DNA of 55,854 nt, taken from positions 1-55,854 of the forward strand of contig NZ_JABIOQ010000023.1 of assembly GCF_018698455.1 (NCBI RefSeq), read 5' to 3'. The DNA is from Sulfurimonas sp. GTDB lineage: Bacteria > Campylobacterota > Campylobacteria > Campylobacterales > Sulfurimonadaceae. Of this stretch, positions 36,706-45,709 are shown in pieces; position 1 is the first letter of the stretch, and every line of letters starts with the position of its first letter. Below the pieces are notes generated by a model. It saw only the letters and a program-made list of their open reading frames with translations. It did not search any database and was not told the origin of the DNA. A program made the translations under genes and the position numbers.

Positions 36706-38798
36706 AAGTAGCAATATCATCTGATTTCTTTACAGCCTTATCAAAACTACCAAAAACGCAATTAAATAAGACTATAAAGTTAGTTGAGAAATTTAAAAGT
36801 AATCCAAAGTCTCCTGGATTAAACTATGAAAAGCTGCATTTTGCTAGTAACATGCATTCTATTAGGGTTGATGGTTCCTATAGATGTATTGTAATGAGTC
36901 CAGAGAAAAATGATGTATATCTGCTTCTTTGGGTGGATAATCATGATGATGCATATGATTGGGCTAAAAAGCATAAGTGTACAGTCAACTCTCAAACAGG
37001 TAGTTTAGAGATTATACAAGCTACTCATGATATTGAAGCTATATCAGTATCAGAACAACCTGCCAATGATGCATTTTTTAGTAAGTTTAAAGATAAACAA
37101 TTATTAAAACTTGGTGTGAAAGAAGAGTTGTTAGAGCATGTAAAATCTATAAATGATGAAAATGAACTTGATGAGTTCAGAAAGTATATAACTGAAGAGG
37201 TTTATGAAGGGCTTTTTTATCTTTTATCTGGGGATAGTTACGAGGATGTATATAACTATTTATATGCTGAAAACAACACTGATGTGGCAGAAGATGATTT
37301 TACTAAGGCATTGGATAACAGTAGTTCTAAAAGAACTTTTTATGTTGTTGAAGAAAATGATACTGAGCTTATGAATATGTTAAATGCTCCATTAGAGAAA
37401 TGGAGAGTGTTCTTACACCCATCACAAAGTAAACTTGTGGAAAAAGAATACAATGGGCCAGTGAGAGTATTAGGTGGTGCTGGTACTGGTAAGACAGTAG
37501 TAGCTATGCATAGAGCTAAACAACTAGCATCTAATGCTAGCTTGTTTGGGAACAAAAAAATACTCTTTACAACTTATACGAAGAACTTAGCAATTGATAT
37601 ACTTGAGAATCTTAAAAAGATATGCGATGAAGATGTTTTGTCAAACATAGAAGTGAAAAATTTAGATCAATGGGTATATGAATTTCTTACTAAGAATGGC
37701 TATAAAAATGAAATCGTTTATGCTGACAAAACTAAGGCTTTATGGGAACAGGCATTAACTTTAAAATCCAATGAATTGGATTTATCTGATGGGTTTTTTA
37801 AAGAGGAATGGGAAAGGGTTATCCAAGCAAACTCCGTAGGTAATTTAAATGATTATATAAAAGTTTCAAGGGCTGGTAGGGGTACAAGACTAAGTCGTGC
37901 ACAAAGGAAACTAATTTGGGAAGTTTTTGAAGAATACAAGTTGTTATTATCTGCTAAAAATTATAAAGAACCTAGTGATGCTATGCGAGATGTTAGAACT
38001 TTATTGAAAAATAGTGAAACAGATAGTTTGTATGCCCATATTGTTGTGGATGAAGCTCAAGATTTTAATGCAGAAGCATTTAGGCTCCTAAGAGAGATAG
38101 TTCCAGAAGCAAAAAATGATCTATTTATTGTTGGAGATGCTCATCAAAGAATTTACGGCCATAAAGTTGTGTTAGGCCAATGTGGAGTTAACATTAGAGG
38201 TAGAAGTAAAAAGTTAAAACTTAATTATAGAACTACAGATGAAATCAGAAAATGGTCAGTTGCACTCTTAAATGGAGAGAAAATTGATGATATGGATGAT
38301 GGTGTAGATACTAATAGTAACTATAAATCCTTATATCATGGGCCAAGCCCTTTAGTAGAAGGTTTTTCTAGTTATGAAGAAGAATTGCATTATATTGAAG
38401 AGTATATTAAAAATTTAAAAAAAGATGATGAGAATAGCAGGATTTGTATTGTAGCTAGAACACAGAAAATTATTGATAGTTATAGCAATTACTTTACTGA
38501 TAGAAATGTTTCAACTATAAAAATATCTAGAAATACGAAAGATAATATTTCAAACAACGGAATAAGATTAGCAACTATGCATAGAGTTAAAGGTTTAGAT
38601 TTTGATCATGTAATAATAGCTAGTATGAATAATGGAGTTGTACCATTAGAGTTTACTCAAAAGTCTGATGAACAGCAAATTGAAGATGAAAAACAATTAA
38701 AAGAGAAGTCTATTGTATTTGTTGCAGCTACTCGAGCTAAGAAGTCTTTATTGGTGACATATTATGGGAAAGGATCTTGTTTTTTAAATTCAAAGTAG
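36702..38798 (+). CDS. RelE-like domain fused to a UvrD-type helicase
   Basis: The protein has 698 residues. The first 90 look like a RelE/ParE-fold toxin: ISSDFFTALSKLPKTQLNKT, LHFASNMHSIRVDGSYRCIV, then LLLWVDNHDDAYDWAKKH. A linker leads to the SF1 motor: VLGGAGTGKTVVAMHRA (about 251-267), VVDEAQDF (about 447-454), FIVGDAHQRIYGHKV (about 472-486), LNYRTTDEIRKW (about 505), ATMHRVKGLDFDHVII (about 623-638) and FVAATRAKKSLLVTYY (about 675). All SF1 motifs are present, so the motor is probably active. It overlaps the giant helicase gene by 4 nt and ends the first operon. The RelE-like part could be a ribosome- or RNA-directed effector, or merely a protein-interaction module. Confidence 0.8.
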   Translation: MKVAISSDFFTALSKLPKTQLNKTIKLVEKFKSNPKSPGLNYEKLHFASNMHSIRVDGSYRCIVMSPEKNDVYLLLWVDNHDDAYDWAKKHKCTVNSQTGSLEIIQATHDIEAISVSEQPANDAFFSKFKDKQLLKLGVKEELLEHVKSINDENELDEFRKYITEEVYEGLFYLLSGDSYEDVYNYLYAENNTDVAEDDFTKALDNSSSKRTFYVVEENDTELMNMLNAPLEKWRVFLHPSQSKLVEKEYNGPVRVLGGAGTGKTVVAMHRAKQLASNASLFGNKKILFTTYTKNLAIDILENLKKICDEDVLSNIEVKNLDQWVYEFLTKNGYKNEIVYADKTKALWEQALTLKSNELDLSDGFFKEEWERVIQANSVGNLNDYIKVSRAGRGTRLSRAQRKLIWEVFEEYKLLLSAKNYKEPSDAMRDVRTLLKNSETDSLYAHIVVDEAQDFNAEAFRLLREIVPEAKNDLFIVGDAHQRIYGHKVVLGQCGVNIRGRSKKLKLNYRTTDEIRKWSVALLNGEKIDDMDDGVDTNSNYKSLYHGPSPLVEGFSSYEEELHYIEEYIKNLKKDDENSRICIVARTQKIIDSYSNYFTDRNVSTIKISRNTKDNISNNGIRLATMHRVKGLDFDHVIIASMNNGVVPLEFTQKSDEQQIEDEKQLKEKSIVFVAATRAKKSLLVTYYGKGSCFLNSK

Positions 38799-38861
38799 AA
38801 AACTATAGATGAGTGGAAAATATTAGTTTAAATTTAGTGAAGATTTCAACAAGGAGAAGTT

Positions 38862-39773
38862 TTGTCAACAGCTACATTAGCAACTAGACTAGTCTTTATT
38901 ATTCATAAGCTAAGTCATGGAGAAATTCTAAATATAAAAGAACTCTCAACAGAGTTTTTAATCTCAGAACGTCAAGCTCAAAAAGACATCTTATTATTTA
39001 GTACCATTTACGAGATAGAAAGCCTAGGACAGCAAAACTATCGCCTTAAGAGTGGATTTAAAGTCCTAGATGCAAGTAATGAAGACACAGAAATAGCATT
39101 AGCATTACTTAAAAGTTTACAGCACAGTGCACTCCCGCAGATGAATGAATATATTGATGAAGCAATACCAGAAACAAGAGAGTATAAAAATATATTTGTT
39201 CTTAGTATTGATTATGAAGATATCTTGCACAAAAAAGAGTTTTATAAACTCCTTCAAGCGATAAAAACTCAAGAAAGTTGTTCATTTAACTATACGAAAA
39301 AAGATGGATCTTCTAAAAAGGTTCACATACATCCTTACAGAATTGCTAACTTTTCAAACTTTTGGTATCTATTAGCATATGATGTAGAAGCTCAAAAGTT
39401 AAAGAGCTACCATATCAATAGCATTGAATCAGTGGAGTTCGCAGGAGAAAACTATATAAGTAATGTAGCTATAGAAAAAGAGATAGAAGATACCTTTGCA
39501 AAGTTCAACTCTGTATGGTTTGATGGTAACTTGAAAAGTGTTGAACTAGAATTAGTTGCTAATGCTAAACTATATGCACAAAGAAATCTATCAAAGAACT
39601 CTACGGTTATTTCACAAGATGATGAAACATTGACAATCAGTTTTGAATATTACAACTCAGCAGAAGTGCTGTCATTTGTGAAGGGATGGCTTCCTGATAT
39701 TAAGATTATAGATAATAAGCCACTTGAAGATGAACTAAAGGAGCTTATGCAGAGATACTTGCAAAGCATATGA
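38862..39773 (+). CDS. WYL-domain transcriptional regulator
   Basis: The protein has 303 residues and starts at TTG 38862, with AAGGAG (38851-38856) 5 nt upstream; no ATG fits the N-terminal HTH. The winged HTH covers about residues 5-55 (LNIKELSTEFLISERQAQKD). The WYL domain covers about 135-200 (SCSFNYTKKDGSSKKVHIHP, NFWYLLAYDVEAQKLKSYHI), with a WCX-like C-terminal domain to the end. WYL regulators such as BrxR and CapW repress defence operons and respond to a nucleic-acid or nucleotide signal. The gene lies between the two large operons. An 18-bp operator-like palindrome begins 8 nt after its stop and recurs before two other units, so it is the likely repressor of these. Confidence 0.88.
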   Translation: MSTATLATRLVFIIHKLSHGEILNIKELSTEFLISERQAQKDILLFSTIYEIESLGQQNYRLKSGFKVLDASNEDTEIALALLKSLQHSALPQMNEYIDEAIPETREYKNIFVLSIDYEDILHKKEFYKLLQAIKTQESCSFNYTKKDGSSKKVHIHPYRIANFSNFWYLLAYDVEAQKLKSYHINSIESVEFAGENYISNVAIEKEIEDTFAKFNSVWFDGNLKSVELELVANAKLYAQRNLSKNSTVISQDDETLTISFEYYNSAEVLSFVKGWLPDIKIIDNKPLEDELKELMQRYLQSI

Positions 39774-39781
39774 TCAAATAG

Positions 39782-39815
39782 TGCGAACTCATAGGTCGTA
39801 AAATAGTTATAGAAT
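39782..39815 (+). promoter_or_regulatory. Promoter with shared 18-bp operator, site 1 (addB-like operon)
   Basis: The operator TGCGAACTCATAGGTCGT (39782-39799) is an imperfect palindrome. The -35 position (CTCATA, 39788-39793) lies inside it and TAGAAT (39810-39815) follows after 16 nt. The same geometry occurs at 52539 and 55108. The start codon of the first operon gene is at 39842. Confidence 0.65.
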
Positions 39816-39841
39816 TCAATAAACAGTATAAAAGGGAATAT

Positions 39842-42508
39842 ATGTCAATACACTTTATGTTAGTCTCAGATGCCCAGAGTGGTGCAACTATACGAGATGA
39901 GTTTGCCAAAATTAGTGCGACAAATATAAAAGTAGGTACTTTTGATATTTTGTTAGACCTTTTAATGGAGTATTGGCTACTACCAAGCCTTGATGATAAG
40001 AAATGGAAAACAAAGCTAACTCATCAAGCGATAAGAATGAAGGAAGCCTTTTGGGCTAAGAGTATACAAGTTGATGAAAAAAGCGTTATAGATGACTTGG
40101 ATACAAGTTTACAATTGCTTTTAAATACACTCTCAATAGAAAATAAAATACTTCCTACAATCAACAAAGATGATACTCGTTATAGTAAATATTATAATGA
40201 TCTGTGTGACTTACATGAAAAAATGGATTATATATTTCCTATGAGTCTTGAAAAGTCTCGTCTTTGGAATACACACTCTCATTTAAAACCCTTAGAAGAG
40301 GTATTTATTTATGCAGATGATTTACTTAACTTAGAAGTGTGGCAAAAAGAGATTGTTGCTAAACTGCAGCCAAAAACTGAAAATGAATATTCTAGGATAT
40401 ATAAACAATCTTTTCTAGCAGAGCTAGATACTAAAAATGAGGATCTTAAGCATCTTCAAAATATGTTGTTTTCTAGTGAACAGGCTAAAGGTATTCCAGT
40501 CATAAAGAATCTTCAATGGCTTGTTGCTAGAGATGTGCAGCAAGAGGTTGAAGTTTTAGCTGGCATGGTGCAAAACACTGGAGTTGATTTTAAAGAGATG
40601 GCGATTGTTATCCCTAAAGATGGTTGGTATAAAGAGTTTTTAATTCAAACATTTAATACTTTTAATATACCTTTATCAAGAGCAGGGCAGATTGAGGAGT
40701 ATTCCGATATTGGAACTCAATGGATTTTTGATGCCCTGCAAGCTCAAGAAGTATTTGCACCACCTATGGTGTTTGCATCGCTTCTATCATCCCCATTGAT
40801 GCCACTTTCTAATTATCATAGACAGAACTTAGCTTCTATCGCACTTGATAATAACTGGAGAGATAAAGAGGGGAATATAAAAGAGGGTATTTTAAAAGAC
40901 TTGAGTGGAAATGCCCGGGATTTAGTAATGATAATAGTTTCGTGGCAAGAGATGAAAAATGAGCAGCCTGCAAGGGAGTTCCTTGATGAATTAGAAGAAC
41001 TTTACTCATTGATAACTTATAGAGAAAATATACAACTACACAAAGAGAGATTTAAATCCTTAGTTCAAGATTTAAAAGTATATTTTGAAAGTTTCCCTGA
41101 GACTAACTTTAGGACTTTACTTAATCAAGTTCAGCCATATGCGTTGCAAGAAAACTCTAGTAGAGAATCATATTTAAATAGTATTCATGTTGTTCATGAA
41201 GATGATTGTATGATCCAAAAGGTAAAACATCTTTTTGTATTGGGTTTTAATGATGGGCATTATCCACGAAAACTTGAAAACGTGGGTGTTTTCTCTCGAA
41301 GCAATTGGCATTTGTTGGGTCAAGAACTAAATCTAAAACTAGACCATCAAGAGCAATTTTATGAAAAGGCAAAATCAGTATTTAAAAGGCAGCTGCAATG
41401 TGCACAAGAGAGTATCACATTTTTATCTTCAGCTTTAGATTTACAGGGCTCTTCTCAAAGTCCATCAAGTAGCTTGAGTGATATAGCATTTTGTTTTTAT
41501 AATGGAGAAGGGGAGTTTGAACCAGAGGAGTTGCTTATATCCCTTGAAAAAGAGGATACTGCCCCTTTCTTTTATGCTACAAATAATGAAGTTCAAATGA
41601 AAGAGTATAAAGAGCTCATTTCAGATGATCTACAGTTCTCTCAAAATATTTTTGAGCTAAGAAAGAATAGTGATGGTAGCTTAAGACCAGAATCACCAAG
41701 TAGTTTGGAGAAATTGATGATATCCCCATTAGGATGGTTCTTATATAGACAAGGATTAGAGCCTAAAACTTGGGATGTCGAAGAGTTAAGTGTGGCAACA
41801 CAAGGGACAATTGCTCACGGTGTATTTGAAGATATGTTTTCACCAGAGAACCCTACATACGATTTGTCTAATATTGATGCTTGTATAGAGAAGAGAATTC
41901 AAGAGGAAGCAATATTTTTAACTAAAGCACATAGAAAATTAGATTATGAGCAGTTAAAATCGAGTATTTTAAAAGCAGCAGATGAGTTTAAAGCATTACT
42001 GGATAATACCAATACAGATGTAAAAAGCACCGAAGAGAAGTTAACTGGAGAGATTTTTGGGATACCAGTAGCAGGAAGAACAGATGCTATATTGACTATT
42101 CTAGGAAAACAGCTTGTTCTTGATTATAAGAAGTCTGGTTCTAAGGGTCGTATTAAAAGAATGGAATCAGGTTATGATCATCAACTGTTTTTATACAGAG
42201 TAATGCTAAATGATAGCAGTGCGCTTACAGCTTACTATACAATGAATGATGCAACTCTTGTAGTAGATGAAAATATTACACTAAAAAGTGGAGATAATTA
42301 TACCATTGTGGGTTTAGATAATGATTGTACTGGTAGTGCTTCAGCGTTAATACAAGAGAGAGTTGATGAAATTTCTAATGGAGAATTAAAGCTCAATTGT
42401 GAAGATGATAATAAAATATGGGAAACTAGGGGTGTAACAGCCTCATATACCTTGGAAGGTTCGCCTCTTATTGGCTTGTTTATAAAACCAGAATGCGAGG
42501 AAGTATAG
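39842..42508 (+). CDS. AddB/RecB-like PD-(D/E)XK nuclease protein
   Basis: The protein has 888 residues. The C-terminal nuclease domain begins at SPSSLEKLMISPLGWFLYRQ (about 619-638), has GTIAHGVFEDMF (about 654-665), and carries the metal-binding residues in GRTDAILTI (Asp about 746) and LVLDYKKSG (Asp-Tyr-Lys about 760-763). The N-terminal 550 residues resemble an inactivated helicase, as in AddB: a late HLFVLGFNDGHYPRK (about 461-475) matches the motif V-like position, but no Walker A is seen. The Cys cluster that binds Fe-S in classic AddB is not evident. It directly abuts the AddA-like gene (TAG then ATG), so the two probably form a dual-nuclease complex. Divergence and context suggest a defence paralogue, not the housekeeping AddAB. 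Confidence 0.78.
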   Translation: MSIHFMLVSDAQSGATIRDEFAKISATNIKVGTFDILLDLLMEYWLLPSLDDKKWKTKLTHQAIRMKEAFWAKSIQVDEKSVIDDLDTSLQLLLNTLSIENKILPTINKDDTRYSKYYNDLCDLHEKMDYIFPMSLEKSRLWNTHSHLKPLEEVFIYADDLLNLEVWQKEIVAKLQPKTENEYSRIYKQSFLAELDTKNEDLKHLQNMLFSSEQAKGIPVIKNLQWLVARDVQQEVEVLAGMVQNTGVDFKEMAIVIPKDGWYKEFLIQTFNTFNIPLSRAGQIEEYSDIGTQWIFDALQAQEVFAPPMVFASLLSSPLMPLSNYHRQNLASIALDNNWRDKEGNIKEGILKDLSGNARDLVMIIVSWQEMKNEQPAREFLDELEELYSLITYRENIQLHKERFKSLVQDLKVYFESFPETNFRTLLNQVQPYALQENSSRESYLNSIHVVHEDDCMIQKVKHLFVLGFNDGHYPRKLENVGVFSRSNWHLLGQELNLKLDHQEQFYEKAKSVFKRQLQCAQESITFLSSALDLQGSSQSPSSSLSDIAFCFYNGEGEFEPEELLISLEKEDTAPFFYATNNEVQMKEYKELISDDLQFSQNIFELRKNSDGSLRPESPSSLEKLMISPLGWFLYRQGLEPKTWDVEELSVATQGTIAHGVFEDMFSPENPTYDLSNIDACIEKRIQEEAIFLTKAHRKLDYEQLKSSILKAADEFKALLDNTNTDVKSTEEKLTGEIFGIPVAGRTDAILTILGKQLVLDYKKSGSKGRIKRMESGYDHQLFLYRVMLNDSSALTAYYTMNDATLVVDENITLKSGDNYTIVGLDNDCTGSASALIQERVDEISNGELKLNCEDDNKIWETRGVTASYTLEGSPLIGLFIKPECEEV

Positions 42509-45500
42509 ATGTCAGAAATAGATTTTACAAACCTAAATGTTATATCTGCAGGTGCTGGTTCTGGTAAGACATATACTATACAGCATACATTAGCTAGCTG
42601 GTTGCAAGAATATCCTGACACTATTAGACCAGATAAGATTTTAGCAGTAACTTTTACAAAGATGGCTGCTAGTGAGATGCAATCAAGAATTCGAGCTGCA
42701 TTACTTAGTTCTGGTAACATAGAAGCTGCAAAGAAAGTAACATCATCACAAATCTCTACAATACATAGTTTTGGACAAAACATTATTCATTCTTTTGCAT
42801 ATGAATCTGGGATGTCACCAAAAGTACGTCAACTAAGTGAGGCTGAAGAGAAAATATTATTACAATTATCGCTAAGTGGACATAAAGAGATTAATACTAT
42901 TCTGCAAAAGCTAGAAGTTTTAGGTTATAAAGGAAAGTATAACGGTAAAGAGTTCTCAACAGCACTAGAGCAATTACAAAAAAAAGTTCTTCAGTTAAGT
43001 AACTCTTTAAGAACAATAGGGGCCACTAAAGAAAAGCTCGATCAATATATAGAACAATTATCACATGAAATACGATTAATATATGGAACACCTCTTGAAG
43101 CAAAAAGCTTAAATGAGGATTTGCATAACGCAGTAAAAGCGATGCTAAGTAGCTATCCAAATAATATGAAAGATGAATTTGGTGGAAATGCAACAGCAGA
43201 TAAAGCATTAAATGCTGACTATAAAGCGCTAAAAAAAGCATTAGATATCAATACCATAGAGAATGATTGGAATTTATGGAAAACACTACAAACACTAAGA
43301 GTTACTTCTGTAAAAGATGATGATTATATTGCTTTGGCCCAGGAAGTAATGGAAGCTGCTAAAAAACTTCATTTACACCCAGGGCCTCTAGAAGAAGCTC
43401 TTTTTCATATAAAAATGTTGTTGCAAATTAGTATAGATACATTAGAAAACTACAATGAAGCGAAGCGTGAAAATGCTCTTATAGATTTTTCAGATATGGT
43501 TCATTTGTCAAATTCGATTATGAATAACGATTCATGGATAAATGAAATGGCTGAGACTTATGACTGTTTAGTTATTGATGAGTTTCAAGATACAAATCCT
43601 ATCCAGTTTGCTTTGCTGTGGAAGTTTAAAGAAGCAGGTTTGAATACCATTATAGTTGGAGACTTGAAACAGTCTATTATGGGCTTTCAAGGAGCTGATT
43701 CCTCTTTGTTTGAATCGTTAATTAGTGGAGATAATGCTACACAACATCAATTGGAGAGTAATTGGAGAAGTACACCAGCACTTATGGAGTTTATTAATGC
43801 AATGGGAAATAGCTTGTATGGAGAAAAATATACTCATTTAACTCCAATGGCAAAGTTTGATTCCATGTTGACACCATTACAAATAATTGACTTTGATGAT
43901 GGCAACTGGAGTGCCAATGGTAGTGCTAAGAGTGGTAAAGAGAGTTATTCAAAAGAGCATACCAGTGTTATCAGTGTGCATATTAAAGATCTCATTGCTT
44001 CAAAAACAGTTATTTATGATAAAAATACAAAAGAAAATAGAGCTATTCAAGCTTCGGATATTGCTGTTTTAGGACCAACGCATTCTGGACTAGGAAAAAT
44101 GGCAAACTCACTCAGAGAAAGTGGACTAGAGGCTCAAATTAAACAAGATGGATGGTTTAATTCAAGGATAGTTCAGGTTGCATTTTATGCATTATCATAC
44201 TTAGCAAACCAACAAGATAAACATGCTGCACTTTATATCTTAGTGACTGAATTAGGGGATGTGAATCTACAAGAAGCTTTAGATATGTATATAAAAGATA
44301 AAAAGTTTTCTCATGATTTACTTCAAAAATTAGATAGTTTAAGAGAAAATATATCAATGTTAACGTTATCTGGACAGCTTATAGCAATGATAGAAACTTT
44401 GGACTTGTGGAGTTATGTAGTTGAGTATAAAGATGGTTTGCAGCAACGTGCTAATCTTTTAAAATTTATTGACCTATGCTCTGAATTTGAATCATTACAA
44501 TATGAATCACTTAATGCTTTGGGAATCTATGGGAGAAACATCAATAGTTTTTTAGCATGGTTGAACTTGAATGAAAACGATGCTCAGCCTAAATCAAAGT
44601 CTATCAATTCTCAAGCAGTACAATTACTTACTTGGCATGCGTCAAAAGGTTTAGAGTGGCCAGTTGTTATCGTACTTGGATTAGATAATGATAAAGCACC
44701 AACTTTGCCAGATATATCGCTAGGTTACACAGATTCATCTCGAGATAAGCCACTTAATAATACTTATATACAGTTTTTTCCAGAATTTAAAGATAGTAAT
44801 ACTAATGAAGCTTTTATTAAAATACTAGATGCATCTGCACATGCAACAGCAGAAAACCTTTTATATGTTGCAATGACTCGAGCAAGAGAACAGCTGATAT
44901 TACCTTGGCCATCTTTTAAAGAAGCCAAAGTTGGAGAGTTTAGTATTATGCATAAATTAATGCATAAATGTAAAATGCAAGTGAATAGAACTGGTATTAC
45001 TATGAAAGCTTTAGAAGAGGATTTATTTAAGTCATCAGTTGTATTAGCAAATATTGTAGATGAAAGCAATGAAGGAACTCAACACTCTTTAATTAATTAT
45101 GGACGAATAGCAATAAAACACTTAGAAAAAAAAGCTCAAATACCTGCACAAATATCTCCATCAAAAATGCAAGAAGATATTTCCATAGACCAAACCAGTG
45201 TTTCTATACAAGACTATGGAGCAAAAGTTGATTTATCTAAAATCACTATGAAAGCATCTGAATTAGGGACTATTTTACACCATTGCTATCATGCATTTTT
45301 AGTAGATATTGATATGAAGGAAAGATTATTTTCCCATTTATCTGCATCTATGCCCCAAGAAATACTTGAGCAAGTATATGCTCAAACTAGGGAGTTTGAA
45401 AAATTTGCACAGAATAATTTGGCAATGAGAAGTATCAAATGTGAAGTACCAATTCTTGGTAAAACACAAGAAGGCAGTGTTGTTAGTGGTAGTATAGATT

Positions 45501-45709
45501 TATTAATTGAGACAGAACAAGGCTACTGGGTAATAGATCATAAAAGTGATAAGGTAGATGATGATGGTTTTACATCACAGTTTACACATCACTATCCTCA
45601 ACTAATGACGTATGTAAAGCATACAAAGTTAGATAAGCCTATTTTAGGGGTTGGAATAAACTGGATTAGATATGGGATGATGAATTTAAAGGAAGTATCT
45701 TATGATTAA
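42509..45709 (+). CDS. AddA-like UvrD helicase-nuclease
   Basis: The protein has 1066 residues with a full SF1A motor and C-terminal RecB-type nuclease. Motifs: ISAGAGSGKTYTIQHT (about 11-26), AVTFTKMAASEMQ (about 49), STIHSFGQNI (about 83), LVIDEFQDTNP (about 353-363), IIVGDLKQSIMGFQGA (about 384-399), ESNWRSTPAL (about 413), LLTWHASKGLEWPVVIVLG (about 708-726) and LYVAMTRAREQL (about 785). The nuclease shows LGTILHHCYHAF (about 917), GSIDLLIETEQGYWVIDHKS (about 994-1013), with Asp and DHK as the catalytic signature. The expected function is processive unwinding and degradation of DNA ends. It directly follows the AddB-like gene and overlaps the next by 8 nt. Confidence 0.88.
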   Translation: MSEIDFTNLNVISAGAGSGKTYTIQHTLASWLQEYPDTIRPDKILAVTFTKMAASEMQSRIRAALLSSGNIEAAKKVTSSQISTIHSFGQNIIHSFAYESGMSPKVRQLSEAEEKILLQLSLSGHKEINTILQKLEVLGYKGKYNGKEFSTALEQLQKKVLQLSNSLRTIGATKEKLDQYIEQLSHEIRLIYGTPLEAKSLNEDLHNAVKAMLSSYPNNMKDEFGGNATADKALNADYKALKKALDINTIENDWNLWKTLQTLRVTSVKDDDYIALAQEVMEAAKKLHLHPGPLEEALFHIKMLLQISIDTLENYNEAKRENALIDFSDMVHLSNSIMNNDSWINEMAETYDCLVIDEFQDTNPIQFALLWKFKEAGLNTIIVGDLKQSIMGFQGADSSLFESLISGDNATQHQLESNWRSTPALMEFINAMGNSLYGEKYTHLTPMAKFDSMLTPLQIIDFDDGNWSANGSAKSGKESYSKEHTSVISVHIKDLIASKTVIYDKNTKENRAIQASDIAVLGPTHSGLGKMANSLRESGLEAQIKQDGWFNSRIVQVAFYALSYLANQQDKHAALYILVTELGDVNLQEALDMYIKDKKFSHDLLQKLDSLRENISMLTLSGQLIAMIETLDLWSYVVEYKDGLQQRANLLKFIDLCSEFESLQYESLNALGIYGRNINSFLAWLNLNENDAQPKSKSINSQAVQLLTWHASKGLEWPVVIVLGLDNDKAPTLPDISLGYTDSSRDKPLNNTYIQFFPEFKDSNTNEAFIKILDASAHATAENLLYVAMTRAREQLILPWPSFKEAKVGEFSIMHKLMHKCKMQVNRTGITMKALEEDLFKSSVVLANIVDESNEGTQHSLINYGRIAIKHLEKKAQIPAQISPSKMQEDISIDQTSVSIQDYGAKVDLSKITMKASELGTILHHCYHAFLVDIDMKERLFSHLSASMPQEILEQVYAQTREFEKFAQNNLAMRSIKCEVPILGKTQEGSVVSGSIDLLIETEQGYWVIDHKSDKVDDDGFTSQFTHHYPQLMTYVKHTKLDKPILGVGINWIRYGMMNLKEVSYD

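Noticed and set aside
42298-42783. 161-residue minus-strand open frame
   Set aside because: It lies wholly across the end of the AddB-like and the start of the AddA-like genes, both well supported by motifs; it is an antisense shadow, as are the other short minus-strand frames under the large genes.
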